Shown here in pieces: positions 1-8,815 of a stretch of DNA of 64,000 nucleotides (positions are counted from its first letter, which is position 1; every line of letters starts with the position of its first letter). Made by a program: the position numbers and the translations under genes. The notes below the pieces were generated by a model. It worked only from the letters and a program-made list of their open reading frames with translations, searched no databases and had not been told where the DNA came from. The stretch spans positions 1 through 64,000 of the forward strand of contig JAJCZZ010000104.1 in NCBI GenBank assembly GCA_029262115.1, given 5' to 3'. The stretch comes from Gemmatimonadota bacterium. GTDB taxonomy: Bacteria > Gemmatimonadota > Gemmatimonadetes > Longimicrobiales > Gaopeijiaceae.

Positions 1-44
1 ACACTGATTAGCTTCCGCCCACATCCCCCGAACAACCGCAGACG

Positions 45-770
45 ATGCCCGAAGTCGGAATCCTGATTGCCCTGACGGCCGGACTTTTCTCCTTCCTGTC
101 TCCGTGCGTCCTCCCGCTCGTCCCGAGCTACCTCACGTTCGTCACGGGAATGAGCCTGGAAGACCTCGAAGCCGGCGTGAACCGGAAGGCGACGTTCATC
201 CACTCGCTCCTGTTTGTCTCGGGCTTCAGCATCATCTTCATCATTCTCGGCGCCTCTGCCTCGTTTCTGGGTCAGTTCTTCCAGCAGTACGAACGGGTGG
301 TCGCGACGGTGGGCGGGATCATCATCATCGTGCTCGGGCTGCACATGGCGGGCGTCTTCCGGGTGCTTCCGCTCATGCAGGAGAAGCGGTTGCATCTGAA
401 CGACAAGCCGGCCGGATACCTCGGGACGCTGGGTGTGGGGATGGCGTTCGGGGCGGGGTGGACCCCGTGCATCGGGCCCGTCCTCGGGGCGATCCTGACC
501 TACGGCTTCTCGCAGGACACCGTGTGGGCAGGCGTCGGGCTCCTGACCGTTTACTCGATCGGTCTGGCGATCCCATTCCTTCTGGCATCGCTCGCGCTCG
601 ATAGGTTCCTGCTGACGTTCAAGAAGTTCCGGCGATGGATTCCCGTGGTCGAGAAGTCCTCGGGCGTACTGCTCATCGCGTTGGGTCTCATGCTGATCAC
701 CGGCCGCTTCACCGTGCTGGCGTCGTGGCTCACCCAGTTCACTCCGGACTTCATCCTCGAGCGGATTTGA
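45..770 (+). CDS. ccdA: CcdA/DsbD-type thiol-reductant transporter
   Basis: A 241-residue polytopic inner-membrane protein of the CcdA family. These proteins carry reducing equivalents from cytoplasmic thioredoxin across the membrane for cytochrome c maturation or periplasmic thiol repair. Two conserved cysteines lie in the family motifs FLSPCVLPL (C21) and GWTPCIGPVL (C142), the pair that forms the redox disulfide. About six hydrophobic segments are visible. The length is typical of stand-alone CcdA. Only 44 bases precede it, so any thioredoxin-like partner upstream cannot be seen. Its last 20 bases overlap the 3' end of the convergent ABC exporter gene. Confidence 0.93.
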   Translation: MPEVGILIALTAGLFSFLSPCVLPLVPSYLTFVTGMSLEDLEAGVNRKATFIHSLLFVSGFSIIFIILGASASFLGQFFQQYERVVATVGGIIIIVLGLHMAGVFRVLPLMQEKRLHLNDKPAGYLGTLGVGMAFGAGWTPCIGPVLGAILTYGFSQDTVWAGVGLLTVYSIGLAIPFLLASLALDRFLLTFKKFRRWIPVVEKSSGVLLIALGLMLITGRFTVLASWLTQFTPDFILERI

Positions 771-2535
771 CCGCCTCGCCTTCGAGTTCGTCCTCGAGCG
801 TCTGCTCGAGAAGCTGACGCCGGAGCAGGCGCGCGTAGGTCCCGCCGGCCCTCATGAGATCCTCGTGGACCCCGCGCTCGACGATGCGCCCGTTCTCTAG
901 CACCAAGATCTGATCCGCGTTCATGACGGCGGAAACCCGGTGGCTGATGATGAAGGATGTTCGCCCTGCCATGACCTCTCGTAAGTCGTCGAGGATCTGG
1001 GCTTCGGTATGCGTGTCGACCGCGCTCAGGGCGTCGTCCAGGATCAGGATCGTGGGATCCCGCGCCACGGCCCGGGCCAGCGTGGCCCGCTGTTTCTGTC
1101 CGCCGGACAGGTTGATGCCGCGCTCACCGAGCAAGGTGTCGTAGCCGGAGGGAAATGCTTCGATCTGGTCGTCGAGTTGAGCGACCTCGGCGGCCCGGCG
1201 GATGATGGCGTCGACGCCGTCGCCCTCCTCGAGCCCGAGGCCGATGTTCGCCTCGATCGTGTCCGAAAAGAGAAATGCGTCCTGCGGCACCACCCCGACG
1301 ACCCGGCGGAGCGCACGGGGATCGAGCTCGGTCAGGGGAGTGCCGTCCACGAGAATTCGACCCGACGTCGCATCGTAGAGGCGAGTAAGGAGGGCGATGA
1401 TCGTGCTCTTCCCTGATCCTGTAGGTCCGACCAGCGCTACGGTCTGGCCGGGCTCCGCGGTGAAGGACACGTCTTCGAGAACGACGCGTTCCGTGCCGGG
1501 ATACGTGAAGGACACGTGCTCAAAGGTCACCCGACCCTCGGGGGAACCGAGCACCGAGGGCTCTATGGGGATGGCCAGGGTCGGTTCGGTGCGCAGGATC
1601 GTGTTCAGGCGCCCCATTGAGGCGGCGCCTCGCTGAAAGAGGTTCACGACCCATCCCAGGGCGATCATCGGCCAAACCAGCAGCACGAGGTAGAAGCCGA
1701 ACGCGACGAAGCCTCCCACCGTGATGTCATCTGCGATCACCAGACGCCCGCCAACCAGGATGACGACGACCATGGCCGCACCTGCAAGCAGCCCGAGAAT
1801 CGGGTGGAACGCCCCCGCCGAGTAGATCAGCCGCATGTTGCGCTGCCGGTATTCCTGATTGAGGGCGTCGAAGCGCTGGGCCTGCTCTGCCTCTTGCGTG
1901 TACGCCCTCACGATCCGGACGCCGGTGAGGTTCTCCTGCACCGTCGTCGAGAGCGTGGCGAACTGCTCCTGGATCTGCTCGAATCGGGCGTGGATCACCT
2001 TGCCGAACCCGATCACGATGGGCGGGAGCACGATCAGCGGGATCAGCGCGTAGGCGGTCAGGCGCGGGCTGATCCAGATCATGAAGCCCAGGGCTAGCGC
2101 GAATGTGACGACGGTGTTCACCGAGTACATGATGGCCGGGCCGGCCGCCATGCGGACGGCCTGCGTGTCATTCGTCGCCCGGCTCATCAGGTCGCCCGTG
2201 CGGACCGAACCGTAGAACGTCGCGTCCAGCCGGAGGAGGTGGGCGAAGAAGTCGTTGCGCACGTCCGTCTCGATCCGCCTGGACATCGAGTTCAGTAGCT
2301 GGCGCATTCCGAAACGCGCGACTCCGCCGAGGAGCGCGACTCCGACGATCAACAGCGCGAACTGCACCACCTGCCCCCCGGTGATGGTCGGGTCGTCCAA
2401 CGCGTCGATGGCGAGTTTGAGGATGAATGGTGTGAGGACCGAAAACACGTTGGCCAACACGACGAACACCATGCCCCAGGCGAAGGTGCGTCGGTATGGA
2501 CGAAAGTACGGAAGGAGGGTGCGCAGTTCGTTCAT
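751..2535 (-). CDS. ABC exporter, fused membrane and ATPase domains (MsbA/MDR type)
   Basis: A 594-residue half-transporter. An N-terminal six-helix membrane domain (about residues 15-310) is followed by a nucleotide-binding domain with Walker A GPTGSGKST (near 371-379), signature LSGGQKQR (near 476), Walker B ILILDDALSAVD and the switch histidine in IISHR. These features define the lipid/multidrug exporter type that acts as a homodimer in the inner membrane; the substrate cannot be deduced. The C terminus ends in a charged tail rich in Glu. It runs away from the toxin-antitoxin pair at 2610 and converges on ccdA. Confidence 0.93.
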   Translation of the reverse strand: MNELRTLLPYFRPYRRTFAWGMVFVVLANVFSVLTPFILKLAIDALDDPTITGGQVVQFALLIVGVALLGGVARFGMRQLLNSMSRRIETDVRNDFFAHLLRLDATFYGSVRTGDLMSRATNDTQAVRMAAGPAIMYSVNTVVTFALALGFMIWISPRLTAYALIPLIVLPPIVIGFGKVIHARFEQIQEQFATLSTTVQENLTGVRIVRAYTQEAEQAQRFDALNQEYRQRNMRLIYSAGAFHPILGLLAGAAMVVVILVGGRLVIADDITVGGFVAFGFYLVLLVWPMIALGWVVNLFQRGAASMGRLNTILRTEPTLAIPIEPSVLGSPEGRVTFEHVSFTYPGTERVVLEDVSFTAEPGQTVALVGPTGSGKSTIIALLTRLYDATSGRILVDGTPLTELDPRALRRVVGVVPQDAFLFSDTIEANIGLGLEEGDGVDAIIRRAAEVAQLDDQIEAFPSGYDTLLGERGINLSGGQKQRATLARAVARDPTILILDDALSAVDTHTEAQILDDLREVMAGRTSFIISHRVSAVMNADQILVLENGRIVERGVHEDLMRAGGTYARLLRRQLLEQTLEDELEGEAVKSARG

Positions 2536-2572
2536 GGCGGTGGCGTACCCGGGGCCGAGAAGGCCGATCCTA

Positions 2573-2609
2573 TTGACATCAAGACATCATAAGAGTGATG
2601 TTCTGATGT
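2573..2609. promoter_or_regulatory. Double dyad operator abutting the vapB start, with a -35-like TTGACA
   Basis: ACATCA occurs at 2576-2581 and 2584-2589, and its reverse complement TGATGT at 2596-2601 and 2604-2609. The four half-sites form a symmetric block that ends one base before the antitoxin ATG. TTGACA (2573-2578) overlaps the first half-site; no good -10 is seen 16-18 bp away. Direct repeats inside an inverted repeat are the usual layout for binding by ribbon-helix-helix antitoxins, so this is inferred to be the autoregulatory operator. Confidence 0.7.
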
Positions 2610-2864
2610 ATGAGAACCACACTCACCATCGACGACGACCTCGCTCGGGGCCTCGAACGGCTTCAACGTGAGGAGAGCCTCACGTTCAAGGCCACAGTGA
2701 ACCACGTGCTGCGACTGGGGCTCCGCGCCGTCGATGAGCAAACAGCGAGCGACGGCACGGAAGATTTCGAGACTGCGGTCTGGCATTCGGGTCGGTGTCT
2801 GATCGGGTCGGTCACGGACGTGGCGGAGGCTCTGGCAATCGGTGAAGGCGATGGCTTCCGGTGA
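2610..2864 (+). CDS. vapB: VapB-like antitoxin, ribbon-helix-helix type
   Basis: An 84-residue protein. Its N terminus MRTTLTIDDDLARGLERLQ is the short beta strand plus helix of a ribbon-helix-helix DNA-binding domain, and the acidic C-terminal half would wrap the toxin. It lies 24 bases before a PIN-domain gene on the same strand, the standard antitoxin-first order. The start is supported by the operator ending directly before the ATG. By family it should neutralise the PIN RNase and repress its own promoter. The operator and RHH domain are visible; toxin neutralisation is inferred from context. Confidence 0.85.
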   Translation: MRTTLTIDDDLARGLERLQREESLTFKATVNHVLRLGLRAVDEQTASDGTEDFETAVWHSGRCLIGSVTDVAEALAIGEGDGFR

Positions 2865-2888
2865 TCCCCCAAGGATGATCCCCCACTC

Positions 2889-3320
2889 GTGATCCTGGTC
2901 GACGCGAATCTGCTGATCTGGGCGTCGATGGACGGATTCGACCTGCACGAGCGGGCACGGGAGTGGTTGGACGGGCGCCTGCGAGACGTCCCGGGGGTCG
3001 GGCTTCCCTGGCCGACTCTCCTCGCGTTCGCTCGCATCGTCTCCAACCCCCGCGTGTTCAAGAATCCGATGCCGATCGAGGCGGCATGGAGGCAGGTCGA
3101 GGCGTGGCGGTCGCAGACCGTGGTCTTCGCGCCAGAGCCCACCACGCGCCATGCCGAGGTGCTTGCCACTTTGATGCCGCACGTCGGGAACCGTCCCAAC
3201 CTCCTGCCGGATGCCCATCTCGCGGCGCTGGCCATCGAGTACCGGCTGACGCTGTGTTCGGCGGACTCCGACTTCGCCCGGTTCCCGGGTCTCAACTGGG
3301 TGAACCCGCTCGCGGCCTGA
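2889..3320 (+). CDS. vapC: VapC-like PIN-domain toxin (RNase)
   Basis: A 143-residue PIN-domain protein starting at a GTG. The acidic residues expected for a Mg-dependent RNase are present: D5 in MILVDANLL, the central Asp in LLPDAHLAALA, and the C-terminal Asp pair in CSADSDFARF. Length and the final RFPGL-W pattern fit VapC toxins that cleave tRNA or rRNA, but the target cannot be deduced. It is cotranscribed with the RHH antitoxin just upstream. No promoter of its own is seen in the 24-base gap, which contains a short imperfect duplication around GATGATCCCC/GATCCCC. Confidence 0.88.
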   Translation: MILVDANLLIWASMDGFDLHERAREWLDGRLRDVPGVGLPWPTLLAFARIVSNPRVFKNPMPIEAAWRQVEAWRSQTVVFAPEPTTRHAEVLATLMPHVGNRPNLLPDAHLAALAIEYRLTLCSADSDFARFPGLNWVNPLAA

Positions 3321-3361
3321 GCCGAAGCGACGGCCCCGTCCGGTCAGCCGTGGACCTCCTG

Positions 3362-4558
3362 TCAGCCGTGGACGCCCCCACCCGCTGTCGACCACCGGCC
3401 CGCCGACTCGAGCGTCCGGGCGATGTCGGCCGCGTCGTTGTGCACGCCCACGCTGAACCGCAACACACCGCTGCGGATCGAGTGGACGATCCCGTCAGCT
3501 CGAAGATGTTCGCGCAACTCGTTCATGGCCGGGTCATCCGCCGTGTAGTGCCGACCGCCACCCGACGTGCCGACCGAGACGATGTGGGCCATGTGGGGGC
3601 CGGGCGCACCGCCGACTACGGGCAGGCCCAGCGCGAGGAATCCGTCGGCCAGCGCCCGGGCCAGCCCCCGCACATGCGTTTCGACTGCGTCGATGCCCCA
3701 TTCTTCGAGGAGGGCGAGCGCCGCCGCCGCCGCTGCGGCCCCGAGGTAGTTGTAGTTGCCGACATCGAAACGCAGGGCCGCGGCTTTGTAGCGGAGCTCG
3801 CCGGAGGCATCGAAGGCGGTCTCGTGGGCGTCGCCCAGGTCGATCCCGTACCGCGCGACATGGGCGGGTTGCAACCGGTTTGCGACCACGCGCCGGATGT
3901 AGAGGAAGCCGAAGCCGTACACGGACATCAGGCTCTTTTGCGTCGCCACGGACAGAGCGTCGATGCCCAGCGCCCGGACGTCCGTCTCCAGCGCCCCGAC
4001 CGATTGCGCGGCGTCCACGAGGGTGAGCGCTCCCGCGCTTCGGGCGGCTCGCGCCACCCCCGCTAGATCCGTAACGAAGCCCGGAGCGAATGAGGTGGAC
4101 GGTACAGTGACCACTCTGGTCCGGTCGTCCATGGCCGCGGCCATCGCATCGACCGGCACGTGGCCGTCCCGAGGCTCGACGGTCCGGACCTCCACCCCGT
4201 GGATGCGCCGGAGGTTGTACCAGAGGTAGATGTTGTTGGGATGCTCGACGCCAGGGCACAGGACCACGTTGTCGCCGGGACGCCAGGGCAGGCTGGCCGC
4301 GAAGAGGTTGAGTCCCTCGGACACGTTCTTCGTGATCGCCACCTCTTCGGCGTCGGCCCCGATGTGGCGGGCGAAGCGGCTGCGGGCGTCCTCCACTGTG
4401 GCCCACAGACCGTCTTTGTCGCCCCCCTCGTACATGCGCCCCCGCACATGTTCGTCGATGGCCTCCTTCACCGGAGTCGGGATCAGCCCACGCGCTGAGA
4501 CATCGAGGTAGACCCGGTCGGATGCGCCGGGAAAGAGCGCGCGGACGCTCGGGTTCAC
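3362..4558 (-). CDS. Class V PLP-dependent aminotransferase (cysteine desulfurase fold, no desulfurase Cys)
   Basis: A 398-residue protein from a GTG at 4558. The PLP lysine is K208 in ATQKSLMSVYGFG, and the PLP-nitrogen Asp is in LVDAAQSVGAL. The HPNN motif near the N-terminal third is typical of the isopenicillin-epimerase/desulfurase-like class V group. The C-terminal region lacks the mobile-loop cysteine of true desulfurases, so sulfur transfer is unlikely and the substrate is unknown. The GTG overlaps the stop of the upstream symporter as GTGA, which favours translational coupling and a common substrate such as an amino acid. Confidence 0.85.
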   Translation of the reverse strand: MNPSVRALFPGASDRVYLDVSARGLIPTPVKEAIDEHVRGRMYEGGDKDGLWATVEDARSRFARHIGADAEEVAITKNVSEGLNLFAASLPWRPGDNVVLCPGVEHPNNIYLWYNLRRIHGVEVRTVEPRDGHVPVDAMAAAMDDRTRVVTVPSTSFAPGFVTDLAGVARAARSAGALTLVDAAQSVGALETDVRALGIDALSVATQKSLMSVYGFGFLYIRRVVANRLQPAHVARYGIDLGDAHETAFDASGELRYKAAALRFDVGNYNYLGAAAAAAALALLEEWGIDAVETHVRGLARALADGFLALGLPVVGGAPGPHMAHIVSVGTSGGGRHYTADDPAMNELREHLRADGIVHSIRSGVLRFSVGVHNDAADIARTLESAGRWSTAGGGVHG

Positions 4559-5967
4559 CGACCGGCCTCCGACTGCGCGACGAGAGAAGTGCCCACCATG
4601 TCCCCCATGACATTGAGTGTGGTGTTGCCCATGTCGACCAGCCGGTAGATCCCCCCCACGATGGCGGCGACCTCGACCGGCAGATCGAACGCTTGAACAT
4701 AAATCAGCGCGATCACGAAGCCGCCGCCCGGGATTCCCCCGGACCCCTCGGACAGGAGCAGACCCACGAGCAGCAGGGTGGGGAAGACGGACAGCGAGAA
4801 GTCGACCCCGGCCGCCTGTGCGGTGAAGATCAAGACGGCGCCGAGCATGACCGCCGTGCCGTCCTTGTTGAGCTGCGCACCGAGCGGAAGGGTGAACGAG
4901 AAGATCGACCGGGGGAGGCCGATTTTCTCCGCGGTCTCCAACCCGACCGACAGCGACGCCAGGCTGGAGGTGGTAGCCGCCGTGGTGGCCCACAGGGGTC
5001 CGGTCTCCCGGAGGAAGCGTGTCGGCGGACGATCGGTGAAGAGCTTCATGAGCAGCATATAGCCGCAGAAGATCAGGAACTGACCGGCGTAGACACCTCC
5101 CAGAAACCGGGTCATGGGACCCAACAGTTCCGCACCGTATCGGCCCACCGTCACGGCCATGAGGGCGCCGATGCCGAGAGGTGCCCCTTTGAGAACGAGC
5201 CCGACCAGGCTACGAAAAAGCTCCGCGAGATCCCGGTACGCGGTGGTCAGCCGTTCGCGGGTACCACCGCTGAGCAGAAGGGTCGCCACGCCGAGCAGCA
5301 CCGCAACGACCACGATCTGGACCACGTTCCCTTCGGCGAAGGTCCGGACGATGTTCGTGGGGACCATGTCGAGCAGGACCGCGCCGACCGAAGGAACCTC
5401 CCCCACGGTGGCCGCGACCGGTTCGGTGAGCTCCATGCCGACACCGGGTCGGAGGACGAGCATGGCGCCCATGCCCACGGACAACGCCACCAGATCGGTG
5501 CCGACGAACCAGGTCATGATCTTGGCCGACAGACGCCCGAACGTGCGGAGGTCCGACAACGCGGTCAGACCGGCCAGGAGGTTGAAGAAGATCAGGGGGA
5601 TGGCCGCCAGGACCAGGAGCCGGATGAAGACGTCGCCCAGGGGCGACAGGACCTCCGCGCGTGGGCCGAATACGGCGCCGACGATGGACCCGAATACCAT
5701 CCCCAGGAGAATCTGCGTGCCGAGGCCGACACGGGTGGATCGGGGCTCTGGGCCGGAGGCTGGTTCCTTCGGCGGCGCGTCGACGTCGATGATCCCTCCC
5801 GATCCGGCGTGAACATCGCGCGGTTCCTGCCTGGGACCGTGCGGTGGTCGGGCAATGTGGCGGTCGATCGTCTTGTGAGCCATCGGCGGTTGCGACGCTC
5901 GACGCTTCAACGGCCCCGCGGGCGGCCTCACGACCGAGCGTCCGTTGGCGACAACATCTTGCGTCAT
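4555..5967 (-). CDS. Dicarboxylate/amino acid:cation symporter (DAACS family)
   Basis: A 470-residue membrane protein of the GltP/DctA/SdaC-like DAACS family, which imports dicarboxylates or amino acids with Na+ or H+. Family marks are the serine-rich TTAATTSSLASLSVG stretch (re-entrant loop 1), LPLGAQLNKDGTAVML (the substrate/cation NxDGT motif) and SEGSGGIPGGG near the second re-entrant loop. An extra N-terminal cytoplasmic arm of about 80 residues, rich in Arg and Pro, precedes the first helix; a later start within it is possible. It is first in a two-gene unit with the class V aminotransferase and divergent from the permease operon at 6026. Confidence 0.9.
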   Translation of the reverse strand: MTQDVVANGRSVVRPPAGPLKRRASQPPMAHKTIDRHIARPPHGPRQEPRDVHAGSGGIIDVDAPPKEPASGPEPRSTRVGLGTQILLGMVFGSIVGAVFGPRAEVLSPLGDVFIRLLVLAAIPLIFFNLLAGLTALSDLRTFGRLSAKIMTWFVGTDLVALSVGMGAMLVLRPGVGMELTEPVAATVGEVPSVGAVLLDMVPTNIVRTFAEGNVVQIVVVAVLLGVATLLLSGGTRERLTTAYRDLAELFRSLVGLVLKGAPLGIGALMAVTVGRYGAELLGPMTRFLGGVYAGQFLIFCGYMLLMKLFTDRPPTRFLRETGPLWATTAATTSSLASLSVGLETAEKIGLPRSIFSFTLPLGAQLNKDGTAVMLGAVLIFTAQAAGVDFSLSVFPTLLLVGLLLSEGSGGIPGGGFVIALIYVQAFDLPVEVAAIVGGIYRLVDMGNTTLNVMGDMVGTSLVAQSEAGR

Positions 5968-6025
5968 AAGAAGTAATGTGAAAGTATTACGTCACAAGTA
6001 TTGAGCGCGCACTCAGGCCAGGGGG

Positions 6026-8467
6026 ATGGGGATGGAGACGGTACGGGCGGCGTGGAAGAGCTTGAGGCGGGCGAAGGGGTACGCCGCGGCGTTCGTGGCG
6101 ACGCTCGGGCTCGCGATCGGAGTGAATTCTTCGGTCTTTTCGGTGGTGAACGCGGTTCTGCTGAAGCCGCTCCCGTTCGAGAACGCCGACCGGATCGTGT
6201 ACGTGCAGCAACCGGCCGACCGGGCGGAGGTTCAGAACGCGCTGTTCTCCTTCCACGAGGTGGCGGACTACCGAGAGGGCGTCTCGGCCTTCGACGAGGT
6301 CGTGGAGTTCGGAGACTGGAACTTCTCGGTCGTCCCGGCGGATGGTGGGGAGCCTCACCGGGCCGTCGGTGGTCTCGTCACCAACAACTACTTCGATGTG
6401 CTCGGGATCCGTGCCGAGTTGGGCCGGACCACGCTTCCGGAGGATGACGCGGAGGGGGCCGAGCCGGTCATGGTTATGACGCGCCACTACTGGTCGCGCG
6501 CGTTCGGTGAGGACCCGACCGTGCTGGGTTCGCTCGTCGAACTGAACGGAAAGAATACGCGCGTCATCGGCGTGCTCGAGGACGGGAGGCACTACACCGG
6601 CTCCCGACAGCAGGACTTCTACGTCAACTACGCGACGAACGACCACTACCTGGGCGCCAGTATGCAGGACGCGCGCACCCACCGCATGACCGACGTCTTC
6701 GCCCGACTGGCGCCCGGGGCCTCCCTGGAGGCTGCCCGTGCGGAAGCCACGTCCGTGAGCCGCCAGCTCCACCAGGAGTACCCGGACGCATATCCGGAGA
6801 TGATGGGCTTCGGGCTGACCGTGGACCGGTGGCAGGACGAACTGACCGAGAACGCGCGTCCGGTCTTCTTGCTGTTGATGGGTACGGTCGGGGCCATTCT
6901 TCTTCTCGCGTGCGCCAACCTGGCCAACCTCACGCTGACGCGGCTGGTGAGGCGGGAAGGAGAGCTCATGACGCGGGGGGCGCTCGGCGCGCCGTCCTCG
7001 TCGCTTCGCCGCCTTCTGGCCGCGGAGAATCTCCTCCTGTCCGTCGCCGGTGCCGTCCTGGGGATGGCACTGGCGTGGGCCAGCAGCGGGCTGCTCTCGT
7101 CGTACGCGGCCCGGTTCACTGTTCGGGCCCAGGAAGTCGGTGTGGACCTGACGGTCTTTCTGGTCACGTTCCTGATCTCGGCCGGAGTGGCGGTGGGCCT
7201 CGCGTACCTCCCGTGGATGCCCGTCGCGCCCTCGGCCTCGAACATGGCCGGCGCGGCCGGTCGTTCGACCGGCACGCGGGCGCGGAAGCGCACGCAGGCA
7301 GGGCTGGTGGTGGCGCAGCTCGCGCTCTCGTTCACCCTGCTGGCCGGCGCGGGACTGCTCGTCCGCTCGCTCATCGCGCTCCAGGCCGTCGACCCCGGCT
7401 TCGACACGGAGAACGTGGTGACGCTGCAGGCGTTCCAGTCGTTCGCCAACGCGAGCCCTGCCGTGTCCAACCGGGATCTCTTTGAGCAGGTGGAGGAGCG
7501 GATCCGTGGATTTCCAGGCGTCCGGGCGGTCGGAGTCTCGTCGTACGCGCCCATGACCGGAGCCATGCGCATGGCGTGGAACTTCCAGGTGGAAGGGGGC
7601 GAGGAAGGTAGTCAACGCACGATCACGGCTGCCATGAACAGCGTGTCGAACGGCTACTTCGATGCGCTCGGCGTCGATCTGGTGGCCGGCCGCCTGTTCA
7701 CCCTGACGGATCTTCCTGAGTCCGAACCGGTCGTGATCCTCAGCCGGGGGCTCGCGCGCTCCTACTTCGGAGATGCCGATCCTATTGGCCAGCGGCTCGC
7801 CCGCTCCTTCGACGGCGCCAACTGGGGCCCGTTCGCCCGCATTGTCGGGGTGGTCGAGGATTCCAAGCAGTTCGGGCTGGGCGAGGACGCCACGCCCACT
7901 CTCTACATGCCGGCGCAGCAGACCAACTACGGCCAGACGATCATCGTGGCGAGTCGGGCGGACCCCCTGCCGCTGGTGCAGTCGATCAAGGACGCCATCC
8001 GGGAGGTGGACCCCACCCGGCCGGTCGATCAGATCCGCACGGTCGACGATCTTGTGGCCGAGGACGTGGCTCCGGCTCGCCTCAACGCGACGCTCTTCAC
8101 CGTGTTCGCCTTGCTGGCGCTCGTCATCGCGGCGGTCGGAGTCCTCGGCGTGCTCGCGTTCTCGGTCGGCCAGCGGACCCGCGAGTTCGGCCTGCGCATG
8201 GCCATCGGGGCCGACCGGGACATGGTGCTCCTGTCCGTCCTCGGGGAGGGTACGAAGCTGGTGGCGCTCGCTCTCGTCCTGGGAGCGGTTGGGGCCGTGG
8301 CCCTGTCCCGCTTCCTGTCCGGGATGCTCTACGGGGTCGAGCCGGTGGACCCGGTGGCGTTCGGCTTGGCGGGCGTGATTCTGTCCTCGGTAGCCCTTCT
8401 GTCCGCATTCTTCCCTGCCTTGAGGGCGACACGCGTCGACCCGATGCAGGCCCTTCGTAGCGAGTAG
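6026..8467 (+). CDS. Large MacB/FtsX-type permease (ADOP family), copy 1
   Basis: An 813-residue permease without an ATPase domain. A first helix near residues 20-40 is followed by a MacB-type periplasmic core domain, then two FtsX domains each with about three helices. The conserved FGLRMAIGAD motif near the C terminus and the final DPMQALRSE are typical. This double-length form is known as acidobacterial duplicated orphan permease and is common in Acidobacteria and Gemmatimonadota. Two starts are possible six bases apart (6026 and 6032). It leads an operon with a PadR regulator (6-base gap) and a second such permease. The substrate and ATPase partner are unknown. Confidence 0.9.
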   Translation: MGMETVRAAWKSLRRAKGYAAAFVATLGLAIGVNSSVFSVVNAVLLKPLPFENADRIVYVQQPADRAEVQNALFSFHEVADYREGVSAFDEVVEFGDWNFSVVPADGGEPHRAVGGLVTNNYFDVLGIRAELGRTTLPEDDAEGAEPVMVMTRHYWSRAFGEDPTVLGSLVELNGKNTRVIGVLEDGRHYTGSRQQDFYVNYATNDHYLGASMQDARTHRMTDVFARLAPGASLEAARAEATSVSRQLHQEYPDAYPEMMGFGLTVDRWQDELTENARPVFLLLMGTVGAILLLACANLANLTLTRLVRREGELMTRGALGAPSSSLRRLLAAENLLLSVAGAVLGMALAWASSGLLSSYAARFTVRAQEVGVDLTVFLVTFLISAGVAVGLAYLPWMPVAPSASNMAGAAGRSTGTRARKRTQAGLVVAQLALSFTLLAGAGLLVRSLIALQAVDPGFDTENVVTLQAFQSFANASPAVSNRDLFEQVEERIRGFPGVRAVGVSSYAPMTGAMRMAWNFQVEGGEEGSQRTITAAMNSVSNGYFDALGVDLVAGRLFTLTDLPESEPVVILSRGLARSYFGDADPIGQRLARSFDGANWGPFARIVGVVEDSKQFGLGEDATPTLYMPAQQTNYGQTIIVASRADPLPLVQSIKDAIREVDPTRPVDQIRTVDDLVAEDVAPARLNATLFTVFALLALVIAAVGVLGVLAFSVGQRTREFGLRMAIGADRDMVLLSVLGEGTKLVALALVLGAVGAVALSRFLSGMLYGVEPVDPVAFGLAGVILSSVALLSAFFPALRATRVDPMQALRSE

Positions 8468-8473
8468 GCCGAC

Positions 8474-8809
8474 GTGACCGATCCAAACGACTTTCTGCCG
8501 CTGAGCACTCCGGTGCTGCATATCCTGCTGGCGCTCGGGGCGACCCGCCTGCACGGCCTCGGAATCATGGATGCCATCGCCGAGAAGTCCGACGGGAGGG
8601 CGGCCATCCTCGCGGGTACGCTCTACGTCACCCTCAACCGGATGGTCGACGACCGGCTGATTCGGGAGACCGAGCGCCCGGCGGGCGCAGACACCCGTCG
8701 GAAGTACTACGAGATGACGAATCTGGGACGTGAGGTCGTGGCTGCCGAGATGGATCGGATGGCGGTTCTCATGAGCGTGGCCCGGCGTTCCGCATTGGCG
8801 GAAGGGTAG
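8474..8809 (+). CDS. PadR-family transcriptional regulator
   Basis: A 111-residue winged-helix protein starting at a GTG. The sequence LSTPVLHILLALGATRLHGLGIMDAI is the PadR N-terminal helix region, followed by the winged helix ending in RKYYEMTNLG. PadR proteins are usually repressors that respond to small molecules. The gene sits with 6-base gaps between two large permease genes, so it most likely regulates this operon. This arrangement is recurrent for this permease family. Confidence 0.9.
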   Translation: MTDPNDFLPLSTPVLHILLALGATRLHGLGIMDAIAEKSDGRAAILAGTLYVTLNRMVDDRLIRETERPAGADTRRKYYEMTNLGREVVAAEMDRMAVLMSVARRSALAEG

Positions 8810-8815
8810 GGGTTC

